From NCBI RefSeq assembly GCF_031202265.1, contig NZ_CP100604.1, forward strand, positions 4,508,501 through 4,572,500: 64,000 nt of DNA. The letters run 5' to 3'. The translations under genes were made by a program, and so were the position numbers. The notes beneath the pieces are model-generated. The model worked only from the letters and a program-made list of their open reading frames with translations. It was not told the origin of the DNA and did no database searches. The stretch's first letter is position 1, and each line of letters opens with the position of its first letter. Positions 24,115-31,233 of this stretch are shown here, one piece after another. This DNA is from Bradyrhizobium sp. Ash2021. GTDB lineage: Bacteria; Pseudomonadota; Alphaproteobacteria; Rhizobiales; Xanthobacteraceae.

Positions 24115-24560
24115 TGGATAGCAACATCGTCAAATTCCCCTACAGGGCGTCTCGCCGTGTCTATTCCAAGATGCCGCGGAGATCGAAGAACGGCACGCCG
24201 GGGGCGCGAGCAGCGAAAGCCGCGGCACTGCAATCACCGCCGGCCGACATCGTCCACCTGCCTCTGCGGGCCCCAGATCGCAGGAAGCTGCGGGAAAGTC
24301 CGCTGCGTGATCACATCGCGATAGTCTCGTTTGGCGCAACAGTCGTCGGGAAAATGCGGAACGCAGAATTGAAGGGCGAATCGCTTGCGGCGATCCAGCC
24401 CGAGGTCCGGGATGAATGGCTGGAAACCTTGGACCGCGCGATTGAAGCGGTGGAAACGGTGGGAGCCGGGTTCGTCCTGGCGATGAAAACCCTGAAGGCG
24501 CTGCAGTCGGAAACTTCCGACTTTCCGTTAAATTTACCGGATAGGGACAGCCTGTCCTAA
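24114..24560 (+). CDS. hypothetical protein of Tat-protein operon
   Basis: A 148-residue protein, MDSNIVKFPYRASRRVYSKM onward. The N-terminal half is basic and probably disordered; the C-terminal half (DHIAIVSFGATVVGKMRNAE, then EWLETLDRAIEAVETV) is helical. Its ATG overlaps the stop of the microprotein. I do not recognise the family. Confidence 0.55.
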   Translation: MDSNIVKFPYRASRRVYSKMPRRSKNGTPGARAAKAAALQSPPADIVHLPLRAPDRRKLRESPLRDHIAIVSFGATVVGKMRNAELKGESLAAIQPEVRDEWLETLDRAIEAVETVGAGFVLAMKTLKALQSETSDFPLNLPDRDSLS

Positions 24561-24570
24561 AATTAGCGAG

Positions 24571-24603
24571 GGGCGCGGGGTCGAGAGGCCTCGCGCCCTT
24601 TCC
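24571..24603. terminator. terminator between convergent genes
   Basis: A GC-rich imperfect hairpin (ggggcgcgggg / cctcgcgccc) followed by ttt lies in the 45-bp gap between the convergent genes ending at 24560 and 24606. Confidence 0.5.
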
Positions 24604-24605
24604 CA

Positions 24606-25343
24606 TCACCGCTTTAACCTCCTAGCATGAGCCGCCAGCCGCTGACGGTTGCGCTTTCGATGAGATCGCCGACAGCGCTTCACGGACTTCGCTCCACCTG
24701 GCAAAGAGTTTCTGAGTACTCTGATCACAATCCACGGCTCTGCATCTTTAAATATCTTCTGGCGAACCAATTCGCCCGGCCAGGTTAAGGGATCGCAACC
24801 CGGCTCGACGAGGTCGACGAGGACAACACCGTCGCGAGGCCCCAACACGCCTGGAGGCAACTTGACCACGCCAGTAAAGGCGTCGGGAACACACACAGCG
24901 CCAACGCCCTTGGGACTGTGTCCGGCAAATCCCCCTAGGTGCACCGTGCCCTTGAACGGCTGATCAAGTCGCTGAAGCTGCTTCCGTGCAAAGGTGCGGC
25001 CATCGCTCTTGTGATGGTACGTGCCGTCGCGATGATAACTCGCGTGGTTGTTTCCTTCAGTTCGGGGCATGAAGACGAAAAACTCATCTTTCCACGAACG
25101 CCGGACCCATAGGGTGAGCCAGAGCCCGGAGTCACGGACGGCCACGCCGTAAAGGTGGTCGCCAGGAACTGATGACCCGAGCTTCATTAGCCCGACCTTG
25201 GCGTTGGGCTTTTTTCTGATGGCGTCGAAAACTTCGCGCCACCTTGCTAGATCATCAGGCTCGAGCATTTCCGAATCGTAGCCCTGATATCTAAGCCAGC
25301 CCTCGAAGCTCTTGAGATCGTCTTCACTAATGAAATGGTTCAT
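24606..25343 (-). CDS. hypothetical protein, 245 aa
   Basis: A soluble protein with an N-terminal helical region (ISEDDLKSFEGWLRYQGYDS, LARWREVFDAIRKK), a central beta-rich domain (DHLYGVAVRDSGLWLTLWVR, DEFFVFMPR) and a very basic C-terminus (KRCRRSHRKRNRQRLAAHAR). The basic tail suggests nucleic-acid contact. It stands alone. I recognise no family. Confidence 0.65.
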   Translation of the reverse strand: MNHFISEDDLKSFEGWLRYQGYDSEMLEPDDLARWREVFDAIRKKPNAKVGLMKLGSSVPGDHLYGVAVRDSGLWLTLWVRRSWKDEFFVFMPRTEGNNHASYHRDGTYHHKSDGRTFARKQLQRLDQPFKGTVHLGGFAGHSPKGVGAVCVPDAFTGVVKLPPGVLGPRDGVVLVDLVEPGCDPLTWPGELVRQKIFKDAEPWIVIRVLRNSLPGGAKSVKRCRRSHRKRNRQRLAAHARRLKR

Positions 25344-25525
25344 TGCTCAACCCGGGGTTCAAGTAGTGCGCCACCTAATCCTCGCGGCCCGCGCCGAGTC
25401 GCCTATGCGCTAGCCGCGATCGGCCGGCACTCGACAGCCTGCGGAAATCGGACTCACCACGGGCCTTCCTACGGGCTTGGCGGGCCTATTGCTCGCGAAT
25501 CTCGGATTTTTCAACTTGATCGGGC

Positions 25526-25744
25526 TTATACGGCGTCTGACTTTTGCGCGAATTTGATTGTTGAGACAGGCCATTTTCCATTGTGGCCCTTGATAGAGAT
25601 CCGAAGGCCATGGGCTTCATCAAGCCAAATCTTCTCGACCGTCCCGGCTTTCCCGTCGGTGAGTACGACGGCTTTTCCGACGAGATCGGCCTGCGCGTCC
25701 TCGAACGCGCGGAGTATCGTTAACGCGTAAGTTTTCACTGGCAT
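25526..25744 (-). CDS. small beta-barrel-like hypothetical protein
   Basis: A 72-residue protein with LVGKAVVLTDGKAGTVEKIW and LRISIKGHNGKWPVSTIKF. The pattern of short strands around G-x-V-x-x-I recalls PRC-barrel or KOW-like small folds. Function unknown; one gene of an island-type run. Confidence 0.6.
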   Translation of the reverse strand: MPVKTYALTILRAFEDAQADLVGKAVVLTDGKAGTVEKIWLDEAHGLRISIKGHNGKWPVSTIKFAQKSDAV

Positions 25745-25771
25745 CGCTCTCCAAAGCTTGGGGCCTGACGT

Positions 25772-26059
25772 TCATGCTTCGTCGACTATCCCATCACTCG
25801 CGGACGTCGTCGCCAAATCTACGTTGATGAACGAGGTCGACATCGGCAGGAAGCAGAGCGGCCAGGGCGACCCAATAACGATCGGTTGCTCGCCGCTGTC
25901 CATCAGCCGGAACGCGTCGCCCGTCCAAAACCCGATTTTGACTTCGCTTTTCCCTATCAGCTTCACGTCTGGCGGTTGGCCGGCTGCCGAAACAATCAAC
26001 AGCAGACGCTCCTTGGCGGGCGGTTTCTGATCAACAGTCATCCATTTGATCGTCGCCAT
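25772..26059 (-). CDS. DUF551-like small hypothetical protein
   Basis: A 95-residue protein: IKWMTVDQKPPAKERLLLIV, IGFWTGDAFRLMDSGEQP and GSPWPLCFLPM. The order W-x-x-x-x-x-P-P...V-L-x-x-V...G-x-W...W-x-x-L-P is that of the small DUF551 phage/island domain. The start is ATG 26059, 10 bp past a GTG alternative. It overlaps a gene fragment upstream. Confidence 0.6.
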   Translation of the reverse strand: MATIKWMTVDQKPPAKERLLLIVSAAGQPPDVKLIGKSEVKIGFWTGDAFRLMDSGEQPIVIGSPWPLCFLPMSTSFINVDLATTSASDGIVDEA

Positions 26060-26154
26060 CACTTAGCCCTTTCCCGGAAGCCGCCGCTGCAGCCATTGCT
26101 TCCCATGTGCTTCCCATCGTCGGAATTCTGGGAAGCAGGTCGGGCCAAATGAAG
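26031..26154 (-). pseudogene. 3' fragment of a gene cut by IS3
   Basis: A frame entering from the IS at 26155 and reading WPDLLPRIPTMGSTWEAMAA, then SGKGLSDGDDQMDDC and stop. It overlaps the start of the DUF551-like gene by 29 bp, as genes in compact phage operons do. Its 5' part is not on the other side of the IS. Confidence 0.4.
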
Positions 26155-26224
26155 TGGACCCCAGACGTGGGACCATGGATCGCCGGAGTTAAGGTGTGAT
26201 CTCGCCTGCCTTTGTCCTTCAAGA

Positions 26225-27172
26225 TCAAGCAGCTTCCTTCTGCTGTTTTTGCGTCTGCTGTGGGTATGTGGGCAACGCCTTTGCGTTGTCCAAGCGAAGC
26301 GTCATATCCACAGTCTTCTTCGCCGCCTCGATTCTGTCCGTGCCGGCGCGCCACGCCGCCATGGGAAACTGGTTGTTCATCGCCTGATGTGGGCGGCGAT
26401 GATTATAAAAGTTCATCCATGATCCGATGCCGTCTCGCGCTTCGCGCCCGTCAGCATAGGCTTTCAGATGCACTTCCTCGTATTTGATCGAGCGCCACAG
26501 CCGTTCGATGAAAATATTGTCCATGAAACGACCGCGTCCGTCCATCGAAATCGCGATGCCTGCGGCCTCGAGCCTGCCGGTGAAGGCGGCGCTGGTGAAC
26601 TGCGCGCCCTGATCGGTGTTGAATATTTTCGGCGTGCCGTGTCGCGTCAGAGCCTCGTCGAGCGCGGCAATGCAAAAGCCCGTGTCCATCGTGTTCGACA
26701 GGCGCCATGCCAGAACTGCTCGGCTGGCCCAGTCGATGATCGCCACCAGATACAGAAAGCCATGCGCCATCGGAATATAGGTAATGTCGCTGGCCCAGAC
26801 ATGGTTGGACTCGGTGATTGCCACGCCGCGCAGCAGATAGGGATAGATCTTGTGGCTGGGCGCGGCTTTGCTGGTGCCGGGGCGCGGAACCAGTGCCTCG
26901 ATCCCCATCACGCGCATCAGCCTTTGCACACGCTTGCGGTTGATGCCGTGGCCTGCCTGGTTCAGTTCGAACACCATCCGCCGCGAGCCGTAGAACGGCC
27001 GCTTGAGATGCAGTTCGTCGAGCCGCCGCATCAAGGCCAGATCATCAGCGCCGATGACAGGCACCGGGCGATAGACGCCCGAACGCGCCAGATTCAGCAG
27101 CACACATTGCCGGCGGACCGACAAATTCTCAGAAGGCCGCTCCACCATGGCCCTACGCTCGGGGACGCTCAT
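26225..27172 (-). CDS. IS3-family transposase OrfB
   Basis: A 315-residue DDE transposase: HTH_21 region (LHLKRPFYGSRRMVFELNQA), then [20 protein letters not shown] (Asp), NTDQGAQFTSAAF (Asp) and DNIFIERLWRSIKYEEVHLK (Glu). Intact, with a usual extended C-terminus. It starts 4 bp inside orfA, so it is expressed by coupling or frameshift. Confidence 0.9.
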   Translation of the reverse strand: MSVPERRAMVERPSENLSVRRQCVLLNLARSGVYRPVPVIGADDLALMRRLDELHLKRPFYGSRRMVFELNQAGHGINRKRVQRLMRVMGIEALVPRPGTSKAAPSHKIYPYLLRGVAITESNHVWASDITYIPMAHGFLYLVAIIDWASRAVLAWRLSNTMDTGFCIAALDEALTRHGTPKIFNTDQGAQFTSAAFTGRLEAAGIAISMDGRGRFMDNIFIERLWRSIKYEEVHLKAYADGREARDGIGSWMNFYNHRRPHQAMNNQFPMAAWRAGTDRIEAAKKTVDMTLRLDNAKALPTYPQQTQKQQKEAA

Positions 27173-27462
27173 CGCCCGGGCCTCCTGGCTAAGAAATCCC
27201 TTTCAACCGTCAACTGGCCAATCTTGGTGTAAAGCTTCGCCGTCTCGCGCTCGTGCTCCTCCTCGCCATTCCCCGAAGCGCTTGCGCCGCGCGCGAAAAG
27301 GCTCGCGACGTTGTCGAGAACCTGCTTCTTCCAGCCGTAAATCTGGTTCGGGTGAACGCCGTGGCGCTTCGCCAGCTCCGGCACCGTCGCTTCCTCGCGC
27401 AGCGCCTCCAGGGCAATTTTGGCCTTGAACGTCGCATCAAACTTCTTGCGTGATTTGGTCAT
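27169..27462 (-). CDS. IS3-family transposase OrfA
   Basis: A 97-residue HTH protein with KFDATFKAKIALEALREEAT and VPELAKRHGVHPNQIYGWKK, followed by a leucine-zipper-like helix. Standard OrfA of the IS3 family. It starts at ATG 27462. Confidence 0.85.
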   Translation of the reverse strand: MTKSRKKFDATFKAKIALEALREEATVPELAKRHGVHPNQIYGWKKQVLDNVASLFARGASASGNGEEEHERETAKLYTKIGQLTVERDFLARRPGR

Positions 27463-27617
27463 CGCCGTGCTCCATGGGTTGAGACACAGCAGGACGCTTC
27501 ACACCTTAACGAGTGGTCCTATATCCGGGGGCCAGAGCCGGTCGCGGAAATCTGGACAGAACGATAAGTGGAATTTCTGCCTGACAGCGGCGATAATTGC
27601 CGTGAACAGGAGAGACC

Positions 27618-27926
27618 ATGAGCAGACGACCCCGGCGGAACCACTCACCGGCCTTCAAGGCGAAGGTGGCTCTGGCCGCCATCAAGGGCGATCGGACGAT
27701 AGCCCAGCTGGCGGAGCATTTCGACGTTCACCCCAATCAGATTACGGCCTGGAAATCACAGCTTGAGGGCGGCGCCTCTGATATTTTCGGATCGGGGGGC
27801 GGGACGCCGGCCACGCCCGCGGTCGATGTGAAGTCGCTGCATGCCAAGATCGGGGAGCTGACGCTGGAGAACGATTTTTTAGAAGGCGCGCTCACCAAGG
27901 CGGGATTGCTGAGCGCAAAGCGATGA
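27618..27926 (+). CDS. IS3-family transposase OrfA (element 2)
   Basis: A 102-residue protein with HSPAFKAKVALAAIKGDRTI and LAEHFDVHPNQITAWKSQL (HTH) and a C-terminal helix KIGELTLENDFLEGAL. Standard OrfA. It overlaps orfB by 4 bp. Confidence 0.9.
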   Translation: MSRRPRRNHSPAFKAKVALAAIKGDRTIAQLAEHFDVHPNQITAWKSQLEGGASDIFGSGGGTPATPAVDVKSLHAKIGELTLENDFLEGALTKAGLLSAKR

Positions 27927-28750
27927 TCGACCGTAAGCACGATCTGTCGATCACCAAGCAGGCAGAGATTTTGAAGGTCAGTCGCGGCAGCGTGTACTAT
28001 CTGCCGCGTCCAGTCTCTTCAGCCGACCTCGAGATCATGCAGCGTCTCGATCGGCTGCACCTGGAGTATCCCTTCGCCGGTTCGCGTATGTTGCGAGGCC
28101 TGCTGGCTTTGCAGGGGTGCAAGATCGGCCGCCGGCATGTGAAGACGCTCATGCGGCGGATGGGGATAGAGGCGCTCTATCGCCGTCCGCGCACCACCAA
28201 GCCCGAGCCCGGCCACAAGATCTATCCGTATCTGCTGCGCGGCATCGAGATCCGGCGGCCGAACCAGGTCTGGGCCATGGACATCACGTACATTCCGATG
28301 GCGCACGGCTTCGTCTATCTCGCCGTGGTGCTGGACTGGGCGACACGTCGTGTTCTGTCGTGGCGGCTGTCGATCACGATGGAGGCGGCCTTCTGCGTCG
28401 AGACCCTGGAAGATGCCTTGGCTCGCCACGGCAAGCCGGACATCTTCAACACCGATCAGGGCTCTCAGTTCACCGGCGCGGCGTTCACCGGCCTGCTCGC
28501 CAGCAATGGCATCGCCATCAGCATGGATGGCAAAGGGGCCTGGCGGGACAATGTGTTCGTCGAACGGCTGTGGCGCAGCGTCAAATACGAGGAGGTCTAT
28601 CTGCGAGCCTACGAAACCGTCGGCGAGGCGCGACATTCGATCGGCCGGTATCTCGACTTTTACAACGGCCGACGTCCTCATTCGAGTCTTGACGACATGA
28701 CCCCGGATCAAGCCTACTTCGATCTTCCGCCGCTCCGCGCGGCGGCCTAA
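27923..28750 (+). CDS. IS3-family transposase OrfB (element 2)
   Basis: A 275-residue DDE transposase: HTH_21 ([20 protein letters not shown]), [20 protein letters not shown] (Asp), [13 protein letters not shown] (Asp) and [20 protein letters not shown] (Glu), ending [13 protein letters not shown]. Intact and normal length. Confidence 0.9.
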   Translation: MIDRKHDLSITKQAEILKVSRGSVYYLPRPVSSADLEIMQRLDRLHLEYPFAGSRMLRGLLALQGCKIGRRHVKTLMRRMGIEALYRRPRTTKPEPGHKIYPYLLRGIEIRRPNQVWAMDITYIPMAHGFVYLAVVLDWATRRVLSWRLSITMEAAFCVETLEDALARHGKPDIFNTDQGSQFTGAAFTGLLASNGIAISMDGKGAWRDNVFVERLWRSVKYEEVYLRAYETVGEARHSIGRYLDFYNGRRPHSSLDDMTPDQAYFDLPPLRAAA

Positions 28751-28849
28751 CCTCGGCAGAGGCTCCACTTATCGACGCGGAATTTTTGTTCAGACAACCG
28801 GGGCCAGCTCAGCCACTTCAAAATCCTTATCTAAGTCATTGGTATTGTT

Positions 28850-28897
28850 TGGTGAGCGCGGTGGGACTCGAACCCACGACCCCATGATTAAAAGTCA
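28850..28897 (-). repeat. tRNA-Lys(TTT) 3' fragment, probable old att site
   Basis: On the minus strand this reads tgacttttaatcatgg, ggtcgtgggttcgagtccca and ccgcgctcacca. These are the anticodon loop (TTT), T arm, acceptor 3' strand and CCA of tRNA-Lys. The 5' half (D arm and acceptor 5' strand) is missing. It lies 43 bp downstream of the integrase gene. Forty-eight base pairs of a tRNA 3' end is the normal form of an attachment-site duplicate. Confidence 0.8.
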
Positions 28898-28940
28898 CAT
28901 TGAGCGGGGGTGGCCTGACAGACGTCAACCCGATCCAAAC

Positions 28941-30200
28941 TCATGCATCACCCATGGCCCTCGATAGATTGTCGCCGATACGCTCAGAGGCTCGACGAAC
29001 CGGGTCATCGGCTAAGTGAGCATATCGTTGAGTAGTTTCCACGTTTGAGTGTCCTAGCAGGCGACCGATGATCGGAAGGCCAAGGCCAGCTCCAACGCCG
29101 ATCGATGCGTGTGTATGTCGGAGATCGTGCATCCTAACTCCCGAAAGACCTGCGCGCTTCGTGATGGCGCGCCATGGGCGTTGAAGGTCGGCCCGTGGCT
29201 TCTCGTCATCCGCGCCGGCAGATTGGCCGGCGATCACAAATTCTCCGATGCGGGGCAGCGAAGATAGAATCAAAAGAGCAGGGGTGTTGAGTACAATGGT
29301 TTTCTTTCCGCTTTTCGAATCCGGCAGAAAGAGTAGGCCCCGCTCTAAATCGACATTCGGCCAGCGGAGATCAAGAATTTCGCGGAGGCGGGCGCCGGTC
29401 AGAAGCAGCAAGCGAATTGCTGCCGCGGCGTAAGGACTGATTTTTGTGATGCGCTTATCCGGCTTTGCCGCGTGCTTTGAAGTCCTTCGAGTTTCGTCGA
29501 TTTCGTACGGAATACCTTTAGTCTCCGCTTCTCGAATAGCGTCGCCAAGCCGCAACATCTCATCAGAGGTCAGATACCTCTCGCGAGGCTGCTCCGGAAA
29601 AAGCTGTACGCCGCGCGCGGGGTTGGCTTCGATGGGTATCCGTCTGGTTTTGACACCCCAAGTGAACATAGCTGAAATCAGCGATACCACACGATTTGCA
29701 GTCGGCTTTGTGCGAAGGCCGATTTTCCTATGCAGCCGGACGATATCGGTGTGACTAACTTCGAAAGCCCGCTTTGAACCAAGTTCCGGAAGCACGTGAA
29801 CCCGGAAGTACATTGCATAGAGGGCCGTCGTTCGCGGCTTGCAGGTTGGGCGGATTTCTTCCTCCATAAAGACCCGCTCAATATCGGCAATTGTCACCGC
29901 CTTGCGATCAATGGCCTTCTCCTTGGCCGGATCGGCTCCGAGCCGAACACGGGCAAGGACGTCCCGTGCCGCTTTTCTTGCAGCATCGGCTGAAAATGTG
30001 GTGCTGCTTCCGATGGTGTAGCGCCGTGTGGGCGCTCCCCGACCGCCACCATTGGCGCGATAATCCACCACGAATGATTTTGCGCCATTCGGGGTTACGC
30101 GGACGCCGAACCCAGGCAGTTCTGCGTCGTATTCGATGTAAGTGGACGTGCGCGGGATGAGTGCGGCGACTGAGGTTTTGGTGAATCTATTGGGGGTCAC
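28941..30200 (-). CDS. tyrosine integrase of the element
   Basis: A 419-residue P4/DUF4102-type integrase. N-terminal arm-binding domain (GFGVRVTPNGAKSFVVDYRA), core-binding domain near 105-195, catalytic domain with Arg in LLLTGARLREIL, HxxR in MHDLRHTHASI, LLGHSNVETTQ and Tyr in RYAHLAD. The GTG at 30200 is chosen because an earlier GTG (30230) would place the repeated arm-type sites inside the gene. It sits 166 bp inside attR with the tandem 11-bp sites in its promoter region, so it may be autoregulated by arm binding. Confidence 0.9.
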   Translation of the reverse strand: MTPNRFTKTSVAALIPRTSTYIEYDAELPGFGVRVTPNGAKSFVVDYRANGGGRGAPTRRYTIGSSTTFSADAARKAARDVLARVRLGADPAKEKAIDRKAVTIADIERVFMEEEIRPTCKPRTTALYAMYFRVHVLPELGSKRAFEVSHTDIVRLHRKIGLRTKPTANRVVSLISAMFTWGVKTRRIPIEANPARGVQLFPEQPRERYLTSDEMLRLGDAIREAETKGIPYEIDETRRTSKHAAKPDKRITKISPYAAAAIRLLLLTGARLREILDLRWPNVDLERGLLFLPDSKSGKKTIVLNTPALLILSSLPRIGEFVIAGQSAGADDEKPRADLQRPWRAITKRAGLSGVRMHDLRHTHASIGVGAGLGLPIIGRLLGHSNVETTQRYAHLADDPVRRASERIGDNLSRAMGDA

Positions 30201-30218
30201 AAGAAACTGCTCCAGACC

Positions 30219-30240
30219 CCATGTAGGCACCGTGTAGGCA
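30219..30240 (+). promoter_or_regulatory. putative integrase arm sites, right end
   Basis: Tandem 11-mers ccatgtaggca (30219-30229) and ccgtgtaggca (30230-30240) lie 18 bp upstream of the integrase start and 125 bp inside attR. They match the tandem sites at 5568-5590 inside attL, in the same orientation. Confidence 0.6.
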
Positions 30241-30365
30241 CGGCCCGGTCAATCTACCGGAAAGGGCGGCTATCTCGGTACTTGAAAAAGCCTTTATTTA
30301 AAAGGACTTTATACAAGTTATGAACGAATAAGAACGCCTGGGAATTTCAGGCAATGAAGTAGAAT

Positions 30366-30417
30366 CAGTTTTGGGTACTGCAGGTCGTTGGTTCGAATCC
30401 AGCTGCCCCGACCAAAT
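30366..30417 (+). repeat. attR, 52-bp direct repeat with 5457-5508
   Basis: Exact copy of the tRNA-Pro 3' part, from the anticodon stem to 3 bases past CCA. No D arm precedes it, so it is not a tRNA gene. It marks the right end of the integrated element. Confidence 0.9.
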
Positions 30418-30479
30418 AGCTCGCAAATTCCACCAGCTTGACGGCTCGCCCGCGACGGCGCGGCCGGCGCCGGTTGGCA

Positions 30480-30716
30480 TCATCTCGGCGAGGGTGTGTC
30501 CGGCAGCTGCTCGGCGGGACCCGTCGGGGCGTTCGCCTCGCGACTGTGTTCCGGCACCTGCGGCAGCCTGAGTTGCCGTGTCGCACGTGATGGCCGTCCG
30601 AGCTTGGCGTCATAACGCTCCGCCAGGTCGAGCAGGCGTTTCCTGGTGAAGGGGTCGGCTTTGTCGGCCATCGCCCGGATGCGGTCAGCCTGCTGCTTGA
30701 AATAATCGTCGTTCAT
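30480..30716 (-). CDS. small helical protein, paralogue of 723-869
   Basis: A 78-residue protein: MNDDYFKQQADRIRAMADKA, DPFTRKRLLDLAERYDAKLG, then a Pro/Arg-rich tail. The first 45 residues share the Y-x-x-Q-x-x-R, MA and D-P-x-T-x-K-x-L pattern with the 48-residue protein at 723-869. The start at 30716 gives this match; a longer frame is rejected. It is the first gene of the chromosomal right flank. Function unknown. Confidence 0.65.
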   Translation of the reverse strand: MNDDYFKQQADRIRAMADKADPFTRKRLLDLAERYDAKLGRPSRATRQLRLPQVPEHSREANAPTGPAEQLPDTPSPR

Positions 30717-30825
30717 GACATCCCCATGGCAATCGACCGGATCAGATTGCACAACGATTTTTCGGATCGCCACCACGAAATAGAGCTTTCGTTAATCTCG
30801 GGATGAGCGAGAAAATCCGGACTCC

Positions 30826-30853
30826 GTTCGTTCTCCGTGAACAGAAGGAGTCC
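30826..30853. repeat. 28-bp motif shared with 1058-1085
   Basis: This copy is enclosed by an outer inverted repeat (ccggactcc / ggagtccgg) and an inner gttc...gaac palindrome, so it can form a nested hairpin. It lies 110 bp upstream of the small gene at 30480-30716; the other copy lies 190 bp upstream of that gene's paralogue. Confidence 0.45.
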
Positions 30854-30939
30854 GGCGCGTCGCTTGAGAAATTCGCTCAGCGGAAAATCTGCGCTGAGGG
30901 CGCTTGCTGGCATCTCCGCCGAACCGGTTTCTGGTTCGG

Positions 30940-31104
30940 TCAGGCCTTGACGTCGAGGACAGCTTCTCGTTCGGCCTGGTTCTCCGTGGCCAACACGTCC
31001 AGCACGTCCTGATTGATCTTGCGGGGCGGCGCCTTGGTGGTCTGGTCGGCGACGAGCTGGACTCTGGCCTGCGTCACGGTGGCAGGTACGGGATATATAT
31101 CCAT
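30940..31104 (-). CDS. 54-residue hypothetical protein
   Basis: A protein reading MDIYPVPATVTQARVQLVAD and TKAPPRKINQDVLDVLATEN to VLDVKA. It has clear amphipathic helices and a good Shine-Dalgarno (gggaggaa-like ggagggtt region before ATG 31104). It lies between the element and the ABC transporter genes. I recognise no family. Confidence 0.55.
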   Translation of the reverse strand: MDIYPVPATVTQARVQLVADQTTKAPPRKINQDVLDVLATENQAEREAVLDVKA

Positions 31105-31156
31105 GGAACCCTCCTGCCTAAAAATGGCAAGCGCACGTTTACGCTTTGTAAAGAGG

Positions 31157-31198
31157 TTGGGTTAATGCGCCGAATCATTGGGTTAACGCACCCAATCA
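31157..31198. repeat. 21-bp imperfect tandem repeat
   Basis: Two adjacent 21-mers start ttgggttaa (31157-31177 and 31178-31198) and differ at three positions. The second is palindromic (ttgggt...acccaa). They lie in the gap downstream of the permease gene at 31234 and upstream of the small gene at 30940-31104: a possible operator for the latter or a terminator region for the former. Confidence 0.45.
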
Positions 31199-31233
31199 TC
31201 ACCGCGAATTGAACGGCTATTCAAGGTTCGCGC

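Larger units (their letters stand above)
26155..27534. mobile_element. IS3-family element 1, about 1.38 kb
   Basis: Imperfect terminal inverted repeats begin tgg-c/a-cccc and share ggacca and gttaaggtgtga. It holds the overlapping orfA and orfB on the minus strand. The flanking 3-bp words (aag and gag) are not identical, so no target duplication is certain. A second IS3 element starts 16 bp further on. Confidence 0.8.
27551..28794. mobile_element. IS3-family element 2, about 1.24 kb
   Basis: Its inverted ends begin tctg and share cgataagtgg, with a nine-base gap between the two ends. OrfA and orfB lie on the plus strand. It is a different IS3 type from element 1 and lies in the opposite orientation. 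Confidence 0.8.
5457..30417. mobile_element. 25-kb integrative element in tRNA-Pro
   Basis: The region is bounded by exact 52-bp direct repeats of the tRNA-Pro 3' end (5457-5508 and 30366-30417). It carries a tyrosine integrase at its right end and tandem 11-bp sites inside both ends. Content includes IS elements, phage remnants, tandem recombinases and many short unknown genes. No relaxase, type IV secretion, terminase or capsid operon is visible, so it is best called a genomic island or decayed mobilisable element rather than an ICE or intact prophage. Confidence 0.85.

Noticed and set aside
28941..30200. Integrase acting at the tRNA-Lys fragment as present attL/attR
   Set aside because: Only one tRNA-Lys copy lies in the window, while exact tRNA-Pro repeats bound the whole region and the arm-type sites match those ends.
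5457..30417. Element as a self-transmissible ICE or intact prophage
   Set aside because: No relaxase, coupling protein, type IV secretion gene, terminase, portal or capsid operon is present; only small phage remnants are.
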